The notes under the pieces were generated by a model. It worked only from the letters and a program-made list of their open reading frames with translations. It searched no databases and was not told where the DNA came from. Positions 15,086 through 23,626 of a stretch of DNA of 48,281 bases are shown here, in pieces. Both the position numbers and the translations under genes were made by a program. Numbering within the stretch: position 1 is the stretch's first letter; each line of letters begins with the position of its first letter. The stretch is from Alkanophaga liquidiphilum (GTDB lineage: Archaea; Halobacteriota; Syntropharchaeia; Alkanophagales; B39-G2). The stretch lies in NCBI GenBank assembly GCA_029259535.1, contig JAPHEF010000009.1:1-48281 (forward strand). Reading direction: 5' to 3'.

Positions 15086-17326
15086 TCAAATTTTTGCCCT
15101 GATTTTATCTCTGTCTTCGAGGAGCGCCTCTGCGAGTTTTGCTTCCTCTTCAATCATGATGACGTTGCCCTTTCCGATTTTGGCGATACGTTTCATAAGT
15201 TCGGGGTTCGCCGACGCCTGATTGATGCAAACCGTCGAAAGGGTAATGCCTTTTTTCACAGTTTTTATGGCTTCACGGATGGCAAAGCGTTCGGGCGACG
15301 GGTCGGGGGCGGTGGCATCGCCGTCTGAGATTAAGATGATGTGCCTTGCCGCTGAGCTTTTTTTACGTCGCAGGAGCATCTCGCGAGCCTTCCTGATGCC
15401 GTAGCCGATGTTCGTGAAAGCATTTTCGTGAAGGTCGAGCTCGATGACTGCCTTCATCACCCTATAAGGATTGTCAGTGACGTCAATGACCTCCTCCGCC
15501 AGATTCGAAAACGAGACGACGCCAACCTTGTCCTTATACCGCAGGCTCGAAAGCGCGAGGGCGCCCGCCGCTTCCTTCGCGTACCACAGCTTCTCAAGCT
15601 CCGCCATTGTCCCCGAAAGGTCGATTGCGAGCACGATGTAGAGCTGCGTCCTTATGTCTCGAACTTGCACCCTAATGTCATCTCTTGTGATTTCCATCCT
15701 TCGGTTTCTGATGGCTTCCCGCATAGTGTCCTTGAGCGAGATATCCTTGTAGCGGTCGCCGAGATGATACTTGCGGACCCCGACCACACGCCCCTCGCCG
15801 AGCGTGGATTTTTTGCCCGTGCTGTGCCGCCCGTAGCCGAAGACACGCGCACCACTCACGCTCCTTGGGAACAGCGACTCCAATAAAATGATAATGCCCC
15901 GCTTCCCAATGACGAGCCCCTCTCGGCTCTTCTCGAGGATCCCTAAATCCTCAAGCGTCTCAAGGGTCTCATCGAGCGCACGCGCCTCAAGCTCCCGCAC
16001 GAGCTGCTGCATCCGCTCCCGCAGCTTCCTTGCCTCCTCTATCTCCGCAAGCAGCACCTCAGTCAGCTCTTCCCGCTCCTTTTCTAACGCTTCTTCCTCA
16101 AGTTCCTTGTAAATTTTCTGGTAGAGTTTTGCGAGCTGCGACTCCGGATACCTCTTTATCCGCTTCAGCAAGATGTCGTAAAACCCGTATTTCAAGGGTC
16201 TGCGCACTCTGTCCTCCTTCGCAATCTCGAGCGCAATAGCCACGACATCGTCTCTGCTGAGCGCCACTCTCCGCTTCTTCCCTAACTCCAAAATTTCGTC
16301 CACGATTTCCGAGATTACCTCGTCAGGCGTCCTTGAGGACGCATAGTCATAAAGCTGAATCCGGTGCGGCAGCGCAAACAACGCAACCTCCTTGACGTCC
16401 GCAGCCTCGATAGGACGCCCGCACACCACAGGATAAACGTCGAGGAGTTCCGCAAAGCTGATGCCTGCCCGCACGCTTGCTCCCCTTTTAACCTCGGGGT
16501 GCATTCTCGTCCTGTGCAGGATTTCCGTCACCTTGTCAAGAGCTTCGCTGCGTGTTATGCCTCCTTCTTTCAGCTCTGCGCCCTCAACGTCTTCAAACCT
16601 GAACGTCTCTCTAAATTCCGCCTTTTCCTCAATGACCTCTTTTTCCTTCACCTCGTCCTCGATGTAGCCGAGCCTGATGACGTCAAAATGATCAATAATG
16701 TCGGTGGGCAGCGTCTGGAAAACTTCCTCGGTGCCAGTAGCAATTATCAAAACGTCAAGTGGAATCGGCTCGTCAAAGTGCCCTGTTGTGACCGTATCGC
16801 CTTCTAACGCCTGCATCAGGACGTTCACGGCACGCTCTTGCATCCTGTCTATGAAATCCAGCACGAGAATTCCGTGATTCGCTCGCAACGCCTTCCCGGG
16901 CACGAAAGACTTGACGCTCAGCGTCCCATATTTCAACGCCGCCTCGGGGTCTATGTCGCCGATTAGATCCTCAGGCACGAGTTCCGGGCTCCCTTGCACA
17001 CGCACGACTCGCCCCTCCGGGCTTAAAACGACGGTCTCCTTTTCCCGTGCCTGCGAGCACCACGGACAGCCCTCGTCGTCAGGATAACTCCGAATTGGGC
17101 AGTTCTTCACCACAATCCTTGGCGATAGCAACCTCGCAATCCGCAATGCCAACGTCGTCTTCCCACTCCCTGGCGGTCCTACGAGTAAAATGTGGTGCCC
17201 GGAGAGCAGCGATGAGATGAAATTCGTTTTTACCTCCTCGTCCAGCACCAACCCCTCGAAGAGCTTAGCTTTTGCGGCGTCTACGTCCCTAAGAATCTCG
17301 TTTTTTATTTCGTCCCGCACCTTCAT
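15086..17326 (-). CDS. MoxR-type AAA+ ATPase fused to a vWA domain (Mg/Co-chelatase ChlI-ChlD-like)
   Basis: About 746 residues from the ATG at 17326, which has GGAG 8 nt upstream; a longer TTG-initiated frame to 17353 is less likely. The N-terminal AAA+ domain has Walker A (GPPGSGKTT), a cysteine-bearing insert (NCPIRSYPDDEGCPWC) typical of chelatase I subunits, and a degenerate Walker B (GILVLDFIDRM, with Asp-Phe where Asp-Glu is usual). A charged coiled-coil-like middle (about residues 400-470) leads to a C-terminal vWA domain with a MIDAS motif (AIDLSGTM, FTNIGYG, ISDGDA). The architecture is that of BchD/CobT-like proteins, which with a large subunit insert Mg, Co or Ni into tetrapyrroles; many archaeal copies have no assigned metal. 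No large chelatase subunit is present here. It follows moaA closely and is probably in the same transcript. Confidence 0.85.
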   Translation of the reverse strand: MKVRDEIKNEILRDVDAAKAKLFEGLVLDEEVKTNFISSLLSGHHILLVGPPGSGKTTLALRIARLLSPRIVVKNCPIRSYPDDEGCPWCSQAREKETVVLSPEGRVVRVQGSPELVPEDLIGDIDPEAALKYGTLSVKSFVPGKALRANHGILVLDFIDRMQERAVNVLMQALEGDTVTTGHFDEPIPLDVLIIATGTEEVFQTLPTDIIDHFDVIRLGYIEDEVKEKEVIEEKAEFRETFRFEDVEGAELKEGGITRSEALDKVTEILHRTRMHPEVKRGASVRAGISFAELLDVYPVVCGRPIEAADVKEVALFALPHRIQLYDYASSRTPDEVISEIVDEILELGKKRRVALSRDDVVAIALEIAKEDRVRRPLKYGFYDILLKRIKRYPESQLAKLYQKIYKELEEEALEKEREELTEVLLAEIEEARKLRERMQQLVRELEARALDETLETLEDLGILEKSREGLVIGKRGIIILLESLFPRSVSGARVFGYGRHSTGKKSTLGEGRVVGVRKYHLGDRYKDISLKDTMREAIRNRRMEITRDDIRVQVRDIRTQLYIVLAIDLSGTMAELEKLWYAKEAAGALALSSLRYKDKVGVVSFSNLAEEVIDVTDNPYRVMKAVIELDLHENAFTNIGYGIRKAREMLLRRKKSSAARHIILISDGDATAPDPSPERFAIREAIKTVKKGITLSTVCINQASANPELMKRIAKIGKGNVIMIEEEAKLAEALLEDRDKIRAKI

Positions 17327-17354
17327 GCTCGTCGCTCCTATGTTCGTTCTCAAA

Positions 17355-18272
17355 CTATAAACTTCCAGCGTAAAACGGCGCCCTCCGACTTGCGGCGAGC
17401 TTCAACTTCGCCTTTATTTCCTCCTCGTCGGTGCTGTTTATCCGCACGAGGTTGTCATTCCTGAGCAGGCAGGGCTTTAACCGCCCATCTGACGTCACTC
17501 TGAGCCGTGTGCAGTTCTTGCAGAACTCGGTGTTGTCCATCGGGCGCACGACCTCGACCTCAACACCGTCCACAACGTAGATGCGGCGGCGATGCAGCTT
17601 CCTCGTGATTGCCGCAGAGGCTACGGCTCGGAGGCGATGCTCGACATCGGAAAAGTCTACGGCAAATTCTTTGAGGTCGCCTTTGAAATCCATAAGCTCT
17701 ATAAGCTGCAGCTTCACGACGCCGTCTCTGCTGCACTCACGCACAAACTCCATCATCTTCGGAACTTCATCATCGTTCACGCCACGTAGGAGCACCATGT
17801 TGAGTTTCACGGGCGTCAGCCCCGCTTCGACTGCCGCCACGACCCCATCGAGCACTTTTTGAAGGTTTCCTTTGGTTCCGGTTATGAAGTCGTATTTCTC
17901 TTCGTTCAGCGTGTCGAGGCTTATATTCACCCGCCGCAGACCGGCGGCAGCGAGCTTTTTTGCATATTTGCGGAGGAGCACGCCGTTTGTCGTCATGGAA
18001 ACGTCGCTGAGACCCTTAGGAAGTGATGCAACGATGTCAACGAAGTCCGCCCGCATTAAAGGCTCACCGCCTGAAAATTTCACCTTGCGCACGCCGAAGT
18101 GCTTGAGCGCTACGCTGACGATTGCTGCTACCATTTCCACGCTTATTTCCCCCTTAGGGTCGAGCGGCTCGCCCTCGTTATGGCAGTAAAAGCACCTGAG
18201 GTTGCACCGTCTCGTCACTGAGAACCGCAAGCTCCTGATTTCTCGCCCGTATCTGTCCACGAGCTTTTCCAT
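17355..18272 (-). CDS. moaA: GTP 3',8-cyclase (molybdopterin/tungstopterin biosynthesis)
   Basis: 305 residues. The radical SAM cluster motif is CNLRCFYC near residue 22, with GGEPLMRAD for SAM. The C-terminal second cluster motif is CKNCTRLRVTSDGRLKPC, which binds GTP in MoaA. The enzyme starts pyranopterin synthesis for Mo/W enzymes such as formylmethanofuran dehydrogenase. The protein ends in FYAGSL and lacks the terminal Gly-Gly that many bacterial MoaA proteins use in catalysis; whether that matters in archaeal forms I cannot tell. It has an AAAGG-type site just before the ATG at 18272. The following chelatase-like gene begins 28 nt downstream. Confidence 0.88.
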   Translation of the reverse strand: MEKLVDRYGREIRSLRFSVTRRCNLRCFYCHNEGEPLDPKGEISVEMVAAIVSVALKHFGVRKVKFSGGEPLMRADFVDIVASLPKGLSDVSMTTNGVLLRKYAKKLAAAGLRRVNISLDTLNEEKYDFITGTKGNLQKVLDGVVAAVEAGLTPVKLNMVLLRGVNDDEVPKMMEFVRECSRDGVVKLQLIELMDFKGDLKEFAVDFSDVEHRLRAVASAAITRKLHRRRIYVVDGVEVEVVRPMDNTEFCKNCTRLRVTSDGRLKPCLLRNDNLVRINSTDEEEIKAKLKLAASRRAPFYAGSL

Positions 18273-18314
18273 CCTTTTTCTTTCCCACTCGGAAGTTTTA
18301 AAATAGGTATGTTA

Positions 18315-19028
18315 CTAAACTCGAAAACTCTTAATGATTTTAGCAGCTTCTTTCACGATGAGCGTCACTATTTTCTCTCCTTTCTCTCTCGTTGCTTTTG
18401 TGGCGTCGCCCATCACGCCGCTTTTGAGAAATTCACGGGGATTCTTCACGACGACACCCTCCGGCATTTCAGGATGCTCGCAAACCGCCCGCTCCGTCCT
18501 CACGGGCTGCCCAAAATACAACATGATCGAAGTCTCAACCTCGCCGGCGTGCATGTCCTGATCGTCCTCCAGCCCCAGTTCCGCACGCCCCTTTGAGACG
18601 ATAACGGCGATGTTGATGATTGCGACGTGTGCATCCTCGTGGCGGGCGGAAAATTCGTGCGCCGCAAGCTCGATGGCGGCGAGCTGCATCGCCCCAAGAT
18701 GTCCGGGCAGGAACACAAAGTTGCGGAAGCCATGTGGATATAAGCTCTCACAGACTTCAAGGAGTAGCCGCCGGACGGTCTCGACACTCACGCCGAGCGT
18801 CCCCGGAAACGGCAGCGTCGAGCGATGGACACCGTAGCTTAGCGGCGGTGTGACCAACGCCTTCACCTCTGCCGCAACCCGTCTCGCAAGCTCGTATGCT
18901 ATTATCGTGTCGGTGGCGAGCGGCAGGTGATAACCATGCTCCTCGGTGGAGCCGCAGGGTATGATCACGGTCCTCGTCGTCTTCAGTACAACTTCAACCT
19001 CGTCCCATGTCATCCTCTCAAGTAACAT
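18315..19028 (-). CDS. Creatininase-family amidohydrolase, possibly FAPy deformylase (ArfB)
   Basis: 237 residues. Metal-binding residues of the creatininase fold are visible: GSTEEHGYHLPLATDT (Glu and His and Asp ligands), LPGHLGAMQ (His), and the DMHAGEVETS segment with a conserved Asp-His-Glu set. The archaeal member ArfB removes formate from 2-amino-5-formylamino-6-ribosylaminopyrimidinone phosphate, a step toward riboflavin and coenzyme F420. The size and archaeal setting fit ArfB, but creatininase relatives have several other uses (for example mycofactocin MftE), so the exact substrate is inferred. A GGAAGG site abuts the ATG. It lies 18 nt after the cob(I)alamin adenosyltransferase gene on the same strand. 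Confidence 0.7.
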   Translation of the reverse strand: MLLERMTWDEVEVVLKTTRTVIIPCGSTEEHGYHLPLATDTIIAYELARRVAAEVKALVTPPLSYGVHRSTLPFPGTLGVSVETVRRLLLEVCESLYPHGFRNFVFLPGHLGAMQLAAIELAAHEFSARHEDAHVAIINIAVIVSKGRAELGLEDDQDMHAGEVETSIMLYFGQPVRTERAVCEHPEMPEGVVVKNPREFLKSGVMGDATKATREKGEKIVTLIVKEAAKIIKSFRV

Positions 19029-19046
19029 CCTTCCGTCACCTCGCTT

Positions 19047-19574
19047 TCAGTACTCAATCCCTTTCCTCGCCGTCAATCCGCTCTCGAACGGGTGTTTCAC
19101 CATGCGCATCTCTGTGACGTAATCGCTCAGTTCCATGATTTTCGGCGACGCATAACGCCCGGTGAGCACAAGTTCCACGCCCTCGGGCTTGCTTTTTATC
19201 AACTCGACGACTGCCTCCTCGTCCACCAAGCCGAAATATACGGCCATGTTTATCTCATCGAGGATGACCACGTCGTATCTACCGCTCTGTATCGCTTCCT
19301 TTGCATATTTCAAGCCATATCCCGCAGAAAGCTTATCTATCTTTTTTGCATGATGCCCCACGAAGCCAGCACCAAACTGCACTATGGTGAAGTTTTTAAT
19401 CCTTTGCGCTGCGATTATTTCTCCATATTCACTGTGCTCGACCCCTTTTATGAACTGAACCATGAAGACGCGCATACCATGCCCGAGCGCACGGAGCGCC
19501 AGCCCCAGGGCTGCGGAGGTCTTCCCTTTGCCATCTCCAGTGTAAACGTGCACGCACCCCTTTTCCAATCTCAT
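19047..19574 (-). CDS. cobA: Cob(I)alamin adenosyltransferase, CobA/CobO type
   Basis: 175 residues. The P-loop is VYTGDGKGKTSAALG near the N-terminus, followed by VFMVQFIKG and the VVILDEIN strand, all diagnostic of the CobA/CobO/BtuR family. It transfers the 5'-deoxyadenosyl group of ATP to cob(I)alamin or its precursors, giving adenosylated corrinoids during cobamide synthesis or salvage. The organism has several corrinoid proteins in this window (CdhD/E and the protein at 39168-39878), so active cobamide metabolism is expected. Its start codon overlaps the stop of the upstream phosphorylase gene by 4 nt. Confidence 0.93.
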   Translation of the reverse strand: MRLEKGCVHVYTGDGKGKTSAALGLALRALGHGMRVFMVQFIKGVEHSEYGEIIAAQRIKNFTIVQFGAGFVGHHAKKIDKLSAGYGLKYAKEAIQSGRYDVVILDEINMAVYFGLVDEEAVVELIKSKPEGVELVLTGRYASPKIMELSDYVTEMRMVKHPFESGLTARKGIEY

Positions 19575-20425
19575 TTCAAGTATTTCCCAACAAGCGGCTT
19601 TAACCTCTCAAGGACATCCGACGGGATATGCTCCTTGGCGGTGACTATTGCGTCTTTTAGAGCGTTGCCGCATTCGCACTTCCGCTCCATAGGTATCTGC
19701 GGGATTGCTTCCCGTAGCACGGCTTTCACTGCCTGCTCGTTCTTGCGCAGGTTTTCGAGGATTAATTCCGCCGAAACTTCTTCTTCGCCCGTCCGCCAAA
19801 CGTCATAGTCCGTGACGGCAGCGACCATCGCATAACAAATCTCAGCTTCCCTCGCGAGCTTCGCCTCCGGGATTGCAGTCATGCCGATGATGTCAAAGCC
19901 CATCTTCCTGTAAAATTCGGACTCCGCCCTTGTCGAGAACTGCGGACCTTCGATGCAGACATAAGTGCCGCTGCGGTGCACTCTATGTCCAAGCTGCTCA
20001 ATGACGTCCGCAAGAATGGCGGAAAGCTCCGGGCAGAAAGGATCTGCAAAGCCGACGTGCACGACGATTCCGCCCTCAAAGAAAGTGCTTTTGCGGAACT
20101 TTGTCCTGTCGAAGATCTGGTTAGGAACAACGAGGTCGAGCGGGCGGATTTCCTCTTTGAGACTGCCGACTGCCGATGCTGCAATGATGCAGGAGACGCC
20201 AAGCTTTTTCAGTGCAAAGATGTTCGCCCTTGCGTTTATTTCCGTCGGCGATATTCGATGCCCGACGCCATGCCGTGAGATGAACGCTATTTTTCGTCCG
20301 GCATACTCGCCGACGACTGCTTCGGCGACGCCGAAGGGTGTTTCGACCTCGACGTTTTCACGAGCGGAGAACATCTCGACGTCGTAAATCCCACTGCCGC
20401 CGATTATCGCAATTTCGGCTCGCAT
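19571..20425 (-). CDS. mtnP: S-methyl-5'-thioadenosine (or thioinosine) phosphorylase
   Basis: 284 residues. Purine nucleoside phosphorylase superfamily: the N-terminal IIGGSGIYD phosphate site, FISRHGVGHRISPTEIN, the EGPQFSTRAES substrate segment, and VTDYDVW with the base-binding Asp. It cleaves MTA (or deaminated MTI) with phosphate, recycling the purine and the methylthioribose or 5-deoxyribose unit left by SAM-dependent reactions. The choice between adenosine and inosine forms cannot be made safely by eye; methanogens are known to use the inosine route. A TATA box on the minus strand at 20446-20457 centres 26 nt before the ATG, so the transcript is probably leaderless. It heads the string of genes running down to 15086. 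Confidence 0.88.
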   Translation of the reverse strand: MRAEIAIIGGSGIYDVEMFSARENVEVETPFGVAEAVVGEYAGRKIAFISRHGVGHRISPTEINARANIFALKKLGVSCIIAASAVGSLKEEIRPLDLVVPNQIFDRTKFRKSTFFEGGIVVHVGFADPFCPELSAILADVIEQLGHRVHRSGTYVCIEGPQFSTRAESEFYRKMGFDIIGMTAIPEAKLAREAEICYAMVAAVTDYDVWRTGEEEVSAELILENLRKNEQAVKAVLREAIPQIPMERKCECGNALKDAIVTAKEHIPSDVLERLKPLVGKYLK

Positions 20426-20445
20426 TCTAATCCCCAGTCAAACTT

Positions 20446-20476
20446 GTTTTATTTATGTTTAACACAGTTTAAATAC
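20446..20476. promoter_or_regulatory. Divergent promoter pair between mtnP and the DUF429 gene
   Basis: Minus strand: CATAAATAAAAC (20446-20457), centred 26 nt before the mtnP ATG. Plus strand: GTTTAAATACTCC (20467-20479), centred about 24 nt before the ATG at 20494. Both spacings predict leaderless or near-leaderless transcripts. Confidence 0.5.
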
Positions 20477-20493
20477 TCCTAGTGCTCATTTTT

Positions 20494-21108
20494 ATGTTGG
20501 AGGCAAGACCAAAAAAGCTTATGCGTGTTCTGGGGATCGACCTCGCAGGCGGCGAGAGCCGCACTACCGGACTCTGCTTGCTGCTCGTTGGGGATGACTC
20601 CGAGCGGTGTGTGGCGGAAGTTCTGATGCTGAAGTCGATGCGGACTGACGCCGAAATCTTGGACTTTGTGGTAACGAGTCGCCCGAAGGTCATAGCTGTG
20701 GACGCACCGCTTTCCTTCCACGGCGAGCCCTACAGGGACTGCGACGTCGAGCTTCGTAAGTATTGCAGGCTTTTGCCCTTGACGTTCTACGGGATGCGGG
20801 TGCTGGCGGAGCGGGGGATACGGCTTTCGGACGCCATGCGGGAGAGAACTGGCGCTGAGATCATAGAGGTATATCCTTACGCCTCTGCAAGATTTCTCGG
20901 CATAAATGGCGTAAACGACCTGAAAAAATTCATAAGCTTTGAAGAAGAGAAGGTTAAAAACAAACATGAGCTTGACGCGGCTCTTTGCGGCTTGACCGCA
21001 GCTTTCTACCTTAAAGGTAAGTATAAAGCCTTTGGCAAGCAGGATAAGTTGATAGTGCCTTTCATCGGATTTCTCCCTAAAGCAACGCAGAAAGCTCAAA
21101 GGGGATAG
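20494..21108 (+). CDS. DUF429 (RNase H-like fold) protein
   Basis: About 204 residues if started at the ATG at 20494, or 195 from the ATG at 20521, which begins the conserved MRVLGIDLAGG strand. DUF429 proteins have an RNase H-like fold with acidic residues: GIDLAGG, IAVDAPLSF, AEIIEVYPYASARFL, and a terminal KHELDAALCGLTA with conserved Asp. The chemistry has not been established; a nuclease-like role is suggested only by the fold. The promoter spacing favours 20494 as a leaderless start; a GGAGG at 20500-20504 would be 16 nt before 20521, too far to serve it well. Two nt separate it from rpiA, so it is probably co-transcribed with it. Confidence 0.75.
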   Translation: MLEARPKKLMRVLGIDLAGGESRTTGLCLLLVGDDSERCVAEVLMLKSMRTDAEILDFVVTSRPKVIAVDAPLSFHGEPYRDCDVELRKYCRLLPLTFYGMRVLAERGIRLSDAMRERTGAEIIEVYPYASARFLGINGVNDLKKFISFEEEKVKNKHELDAALCGLTAAFYLKGKYKAFGKQDKLIVPFIGFLPKATQKAQRG

Positions 21109-21109
21109 T

Positions 21110-21841
21110 ATGGAAGGAGTGGGTAAAAAGAAAGAGCGAGCTGCGGCGTCGGCGGCGGCGCTCGTCGAGGATGGTATGGTCGTGGGTTTGGGAACTGGCT
21201 CAACGGCGGAGATTGTCATCCGTAAAATCGGTGAGCGTGTGAGGGAGGAGGGGTTAAAAATTCTGGCTGTTGCCACGTCGGTGCAGTCAGAGCTACTGGC
21301 GGCAGAGTGCGGAATTCCGCTGACGACGCTCGATGCACATTTCCCCTTACATATCTGCATAGACGGCGCAGACCAAGTTGACAGCGATTTAAACCTGCTA
21401 AAGGGCGGCTGGGGATCACACACTCGTGAAAAGGTAGTAGCCGCCGCCGCAAAACGCCTCGTCATCTGTGTGGACGATTCGAAGCTCGTGGAGTGGTTGA
21501 GCAAGCCGGTGCCGCTGGAAGTGCTACCTTATGCTCGCCGTGTTGTTTTCGAGGCGGTGCGGGCGCTCGGCGGCACGCCGACGCTGCGGACGCATGCAAA
21601 GGGCGCTGCACCGTTCTTCACCGAGCATGGCAACCTCGTCGTGGACGCCGATTTCGGCGAGATTAGAGACCCAAAAGCGCTGAGCGTCAAGCTTTCCGAA
21701 ATCCCGGGCGTCGTCGAGCACGGCATCTTCACGCTCGCCGAAAAAACGGAGGTGCACGTCGGCAGGGATGGCAGGATTGAAATTTTGAAGCCGAAGAGCA
21801 GGGGGGCGAAAGTTAAAAAGTTACAATACACAAAACGGTAA
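21110..21841 (+). CDS. rpiA: Ribose-5-phosphate isomerase A
   Basis: 243 residues. RpiA motifs are in order: VVGLGTGSTAEIVI for phosphate, ATSVQSELLA, the catalytic DGADQVD aspartates (usually DGADEID/V), and KGGWGSHTREKVV with the catalytic glutamate. It interconverts ribose-5-phosphate and ribulose-5-phosphate for nucleotide synthesis. Two positions are unusual: Gln for Glu in DGADEVD, and Trp within the normally all-glycine KGGGG loop. The catalytic Asp, Lys and Glu themselves are retained, so activity is likely. It sits 1 nt before the mscS start codon. Confidence 0.92.
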   Translation: MEGVGKKKERAAASAAALVEDGMVVGLGTGSTAEIVIRKIGERVREEGLKILAVATSVQSELLAAECGIPLTTLDAHFPLHICIDGADQVDSDLNLLKGGWGSHTREKVVAAAAKRLVICVDDSKLVEWLSKPVPLEVLPYARRVVFEAVRALGGTPTLRTHAKGAAPFFTEHGNLVVDADFGEIRDPKALSVKLSEIPGVVEHGIFTLAEKTEVHVGRDGRIEILKPKSRGAKVKKLQYTKR

Positions 21842-21842
21842 C

Positions 21843-22862
21843 ATGCTTGTTGGCGGTCTGGAGGATTGGCTGCCTATAGTCGAGGATTTTATATTTACGG
21901 CGTTCATTTTATTTTTCTCGCTCCTGCTTGCGTTGCTGTTTTACTTCATCCTTAGGAAATACGCTGCGAAAGCCGCTGATGAGCGTCATAAAAGCATTGC
22001 AGGTGCACTCGCTTTACCAGTGTTCTTCGGTGTAGTCCTTGCAGGTGCTTACCTTGCAGTGCTCCGTCTACCGCAACTCGCCTTTGTCACCGTGCTCCTT
22101 AAAGTTCTGGGCGTGCTCGTCGGTGTGTTCGCAAGCATCCGCCTGATAGGTGCTCTGGTGGAGCGATATGCGAGGGAGCGCATTGTTTACAAGAGTCTCA
22201 TTGGCATGCGGCGAATCGTAAATGCGTTCATTTACGTAATCGCCATCATAATAGTCATTGGGCTTCTGGGCTACGACGTGACGGCTCTCGCCGCAGGCTT
22301 CGGCATCAGCGCCCTCGTTGTCGCCCTTGCGTTACAGAGCACGCTTTCTAACTACTTTGCCGGCATCTACATCACGATGGAACGTTCCATAAAGATAGGC
22401 GACTACGTGGAACTCGAGGGCGGGCTTAGCGGCTTCGTCGAGGAGATAACATGGCGGAGTACCAAGATACGAACGCTCCTCGACAACCTTGTCATCATTC
22501 CGAATGCAAAGCTTGCGGAGAGCATAATCACGAATTATTACGACCCGACGAGGGAGATGAACATAAGAATAAACTGCGGCGTGAGCTACGGCTCCGACCT
22601 CGAAAAAGTGGAGCGTGTGACGCTGAACGTTGCGAGGCAGGTGCTGCGGAGCGTGAGCGGCGGCGTGGAGACCTTTGAGCCCCTCGTGCGCTTTAACAAC
22701 TTCGGCGACTCCAACATCGAATTCACGGTCATTTTACGTGTGAAGAGCATTGTTGACCAGTATTTGGTGAAGCACGAGTTCATAAAAGAGCTGACGAAGG
22801 CTTACGCCAAAGAGGGCATCGAAATCGCATACCCCTGTCGCAATATCTTCCTGCGTGGATGA
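21843..22862 (+). CDS. mscS: MscS-family small-conductance mechanosensitive channel
   Basis: 339 residues. Four or so N-terminal hydrophobic segments (about 17-37, 50-70, 80-105, 128-146) lead to the pore helix TM3, rich in Gly and Ala (ALAAGFGISALVVALALQST), followed by LSNYFAGIYI and the beta domain segment GDYVELEGGLSGFVEEITWR, then IIPNAKL. This is the classical MscS order. The channel opens under membrane tension and releases solutes. Translation is probably coupled to rpiA, whose stop codon ends at 21841. Confidence 0.93.
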   Translation: MLVGGLEDWLPIVEDFIFTAFILFFSLLLALLFYFILRKYAAKAADERHKSIAGALALPVFFGVVLAGAYLAVLRLPQLAFVTVLLKVLGVLVGVFASIRLIGALVERYARERIVYKSLIGMRRIVNAFIYVIAIIIVIGLLGYDVTALAAGFGISALVVALALQSTLSNYFAGIYITMERSIKIGDYVELEGGLSGFVEEITWRSTKIRTLLDNLVIIPNAKLAESIITNYYDPTREMNIRINCGVSYGSDLEKVERVTLNVARQVLRSVSGGVETFEPLVRFNNFGDSNIEFTVILRVKSIVDQYLVKHEFIKELTKAYAKEGIEIAYPCRNIFLRG

Positions 22863-22918
22863 CTTGTGAAGAGCTTCTGCTGCACAGCAGTGGCGAGCAT
22901 GCTCATCCCCGCCTTTGT

Positions 22919-23626
22919 TTAGGTATTATCAGCGCTCTCATCAGCGCCCGCATTTTCATTATGCGTGGCGAGCCGTTTACATTTCTCAAACGCAAGCGTC
23001 CTGCCCGCCTCGTAAGATTCACGTAGAGCTGCCCAGACCTCTTCGTCCTCTAAAATTCTCCAAAGGATGAGTTCCCGCCGCCTTTGCCTCTTAACCTCGC
23101 TCTTCAGCCATGTCCTTAACTCTTGCTGTAATTTTACCATTTTTGCATGCTCTTCGTCGACGACGTTTTCAAAGAGCTGCCGCAAATATCTCGCAGCCGC
23201 GGGGCTGCGCCCCTGCGTCGAGACTGCGATTAGGATGCCGTTGCGCCGCAGCACCGCAGGAAGGAGCACGTTACCCGGGCGGTCAGCGCGGTTTACGAGT
23301 TTTCCATGCCGTTTTGCGAGCTTTTCGACTTTTGCGTTGATTTCAGCGTTGTCGGTCGCTGCTACCACGAGGAACGCATCCCGCACGAGCGCATCGAGTT
23401 TTGCGAGAGAAGCGCTGTCGGCAATGTCCAACGGCACAAGCCTGACGCTCCCCACCGCCGCAAGCTTTTTCAAGCCTTCGGAGAACTCTCCGGCTCTGGC
23501 GACAACGGTCACGGTGGCGCCCTTGAAGAACTTCGCCTTACGCTCGCCGACGGCGCCCCCGCCGACGACCAAAACCTTCTTACCTTCGAGGTTCACGATT
23601 AGCGGCGTCCATGCTGACGGCGTCAC
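22919..23626 (-). CDS. Precorrin-2 dehydrogenase / siroheme synthase NAD domain
   Basis: 235 residues from the second of two adjacent GTG codons (23626), which has GGAGGT 7 nt upstream; the frame continues far upstream, but that part overlaps carS and is not family-like. The Rossmann motif VLVVGGGAVGERKAKFF, the AATDN segment, and LLPAVLRRNGILIAVSTQGRSP are typical of the CysG/Met8/SirC family. It oxidises precorrin-2 to sirohydrochlorin with NAD+, toward siroheme, haem d1 or F430; with no ferrochelatase domain visible, metal insertion may be done elsewhere. A basic, Arg/Lys-rich C-terminal helix region (about 155-215) is longer than the minimal domain. It overlaps carS by 4 nt (GTGA). Confidence 0.88.
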   Translation of the reverse strand: MTPSAWTPLIVNLEGKKVLVVGGGAVGERKAKFFKGATVTVVARAGEFSEGLKKLAAVGSVRLVPLDIADSASLAKLDALVRDAFLVVAATDNAEINAKVEKLAKRHGKLVNRADRPGNVLLPAVLRRNGILIAVSTQGRSPAAARYLRQLFENVVDEEHAKMVKLQQELRTWLKSEVKRQRRRELILWRILEDEEVWAALRESYEAGRTLAFEKCKRLATHNENAGADESADNT

